The notes below the pieces were generated by a model. It was not told the DNA's origin. It saw nothing but the letters and a program-made list of their open reading frames with translations, and did not search any database. Below are positions 5,443 through 6,638 of a stretch of DNA of 6,638 nucleotides, in pieces. Every line of letters starts with the position of its first letter. The stretch's first letter is position 1. Source of the DNA: Kiritimatiellia bacterium (GTDB lineage: Bacteria > Verrucomicrobiota > Kiritimatiellia > RFP12 > UBA1067). A program made the translations under genes and the position numbers. The DNA lies in assembly GCA_017459225.1 (NCBI GenBank), contig JAFUDL010000263.1, forward strand, positions 1-6,638, in the 5' to 3' direction.

Positions 5443-6638
5443 CGGGCGAGATCGAGCATTGAGCCTGGGCCGAGCGCGCGAAGGTAGATGAAGAAGTAGA
5501 AGCGGTTGTCGCATTCCTCCTTCGATCCGTCCACGCGCGTGTACGAGGTCTCGTGTGCGCACTGGAAGCGGTAGCCGATGCAGTCCGTCATCAGGTCAAA
5601 CCACGAGCCAACCTCGTCGAGGTCGTTGCGGCGGCAGTCGTAGCGGATGTACGGCGACCACGCGAACCAGTCGCATACAGTGTGCTCTAAGCCGAGCTGC
5701 ACCACGTTTGAGTACTCGTAGTTCCATCTGTCGTAGAGGCTGGGAAGGTAGTTCCAGATGCGGTGGTCGCGGCCGATGTAGCCGGCATGCCACGCGAAGG
5801 TGTTGGTAAGGCGGTGGCGGAGGAAGATGTCGGCGTATGCGGCCTTTGAGTTTTCGCAATCGTATTCGGCGCGTGTGAAGAATGTGATGTCGCGGGTGGG
5901 GAGCCAGCGGATACGCGTGCCGGGAACCGCCTGACGGTGTCCGCTGCGGCTGTAGTTGGGGTCTTCGTCCGTGTCGGGGTAGCCGGCGAGGGGACCGTCC
6001 CTGTAGGGAGTCATAGTCTCGAAGGGGATGGCGGCATAGACGTCCCAGTCGAGGATGGTGCGCAGAATGTTCTGCTCGTCCGTTCTCTGGAGGACGTTGC
6101 GGATGCCCGGACGCACGCCGTGCCAGCTGGTGGGGAGGCCGCGGCCTTCGAAGCCGAACTGGTCGAGCCAGTCGACAGAGCTGTCGTAGTTGTCGAACAC
6201 GTAGTGGCGCTTGCTGCGTCCGGAGGAGAGCTGCGCGTTCTGGTAGGAGTAGTCGATGTACGGCTCGAAGGTGTGGCGCCAGGAGTCGTTGAGCCAGCCT
6301 GTTGCACGCGCGGAGATGGTGAACCCGACTTCGCAGATGTGGCGGAAGAGGGCGTCGCCGGAAGCCTTGAGGTAGTCGGAGCTGCGCGAGCCGCTGTCGC
6401 TCCAGTAGGTGCCGCGGTAGCCGGCGCGCGGGTTGACGGCGAGCACGTCCCAGAGCTTGAAGGGCGCGGTCACGCGGTGTGCGGTGTCCATGCGGAACGC
6501 CTGGTAGTCGGCGCCGCGTCCGCTCTCGCCGAGGTATGGAACGTAGCGGAACATTGGATCGTGCGAGCCGTAGCGGGCGTAGTCGTGGTTGAGATAGCCG
6601 GCGCGCGTCTGCGACTCGTAGTTGGCGGGGAGGTCCCA
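5436..6638 (-). CDS. lptD: LPS-assembly protein LptD, C-terminal beta-barrel portion (5' end outside window)
   Basis: LptD is the outer-membrane beta-barrel that, with the lipoprotein LptE, inserts LPS into the outer leaflet. The frame runs open to the window edge; the 400 visible residues start WDLPANYES, so the ATG at 6554 is internal. Evidence for LptD: alternating aromatic/polar amphipathic strands throughout, the HRVTAPFKLWDVLAVNPRAGY segment (about 53-73) typical of the barrel domain, HTFEPYIDYSY, and a final strand NRFYFFIYLRALG ending in a C-terminal Phe. The N-terminal periplasmic jellyroll is outside the window. Seven cysteines are visible. One, C353 in TDCIGY, falls where E. coli LptD has its adjacent pair C724-C725 by my recalled alignment of the last strands. 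The gene is convergent with murJ. Assignment to another large porin-like barrel is possible, but the LpxK neighbourhood and strand pattern favour LptD. Confidence 0.85.
   Translation of the reverse strand, partial: WDLPANYESQTRAGYLNHDYARYGSHDPMFRYVPYLGESGRGADYQAFRMDTAHRVTAPFKLWDVLAVNPRAGYRGTYWSDSGSRSSDYLKASGDALFRHICEVGFTISARATGWLNDSWRHTFEPYIDYSYQNAQLSSGRSKRHYVFDNYDSSVDWLDQFGFEGRGLPTSWHGVRPGIRNVLQRTDEQNILRTILDWDVYAAIPFETMTPYRDGPLAGYPDTDEDPNYSRSGHRQAVPGTRIRWLPTRDITFFTRAEYDCENSKAAYADIFLRHRLTNTFAWHAGYIGRDHRIWNYLPSLYDRWNYEYSNVVQLGLEHTVCDWFAWSPYIRYDCRRNDLDEVGSWFDLMTDCIGYRFQCAHETSYTRVDGSKEECDNRFYFFIYLRALGPGSMLDLARF

Overview
The window looks like chromosomal DNA of a GC-rich diderm bacterium that makes lipopolysaccharide. 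It carries LpxK (lipid A 4'-kinase) and the C-terminal barrel of LptD (the LPS-inserting outer-membrane protein), so an LPS-bearing outer membrane is well supported. The style of the region suggests the Planctomycetes-Verrucomicrobia-Chlamydiae superphylum, perhaps the Kiritimatiellota. The clues are a secreted-type beta-helix protein with PKD-like and jelly-roll modules, short palindromic repeats inside a coding region, and a very clean TATAAT promoter. That placement is an inference; no marker gene is present to settle it.

Layout. (1) 2-1429 (+): the 3' part of a large surface or secreted protein, with a right-handed parallel beta-helix, a PKD/Ig-like domain and a C-terminal jelly-roll-like module. 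Two 33-nt palindromic repeat units lie in frame inside it at 649-714. (2) 1430-1581: an intergenic region with a near-perfect extended -10 promoter and a leader. (3) 1582-2607 (+): an exported thioredoxin-like (TlpA/redoxin type) protein with a CGPC active site and an Ala/Lys-rich helical C-terminal half. (4) 2641-3822 (+): lpxK, GTG start behind a strong Shine-Dalgarno sequence. (5) 3800-5392 (+): murJ, overlapping lpxK by 23 nt. (6) 5436-6638 (-): the 3' part of lptD, convergent with murJ, 43 bp between stop codons.

How the genes fit together. The thioredoxin-like gene, lpxK and murJ lie head to tail with a 33-nt gap and then an overlap. They can be read as one envelope operon driven from the promoter at 1494-1502. 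LpxK completes the lipid IVA phosphorylation pattern at the inner membrane, MurJ flips lipid II for peptidoglycan, and LptD on the opposite strand places finished LPS in the outer membrane. The thioredoxin-like protein would act outside the inner membrane on thiols or disulfides. The LptD barrel fragment is rich in cysteine, so a link is conceivable but unproven.

I do not see a wholly new system here. The most unusual item is the pair of in-frame palindromic repeats at 649-714: their stems differ by two compensatory base-pair changes, so the hairpin appears to have been conserved rather than the exact sequence. Other points worth a look are substitutions at acidic sites of MurJ, an altered active-site context in the thioredoxin-like protein, and a switch in synonymous codon preference inside murJ.
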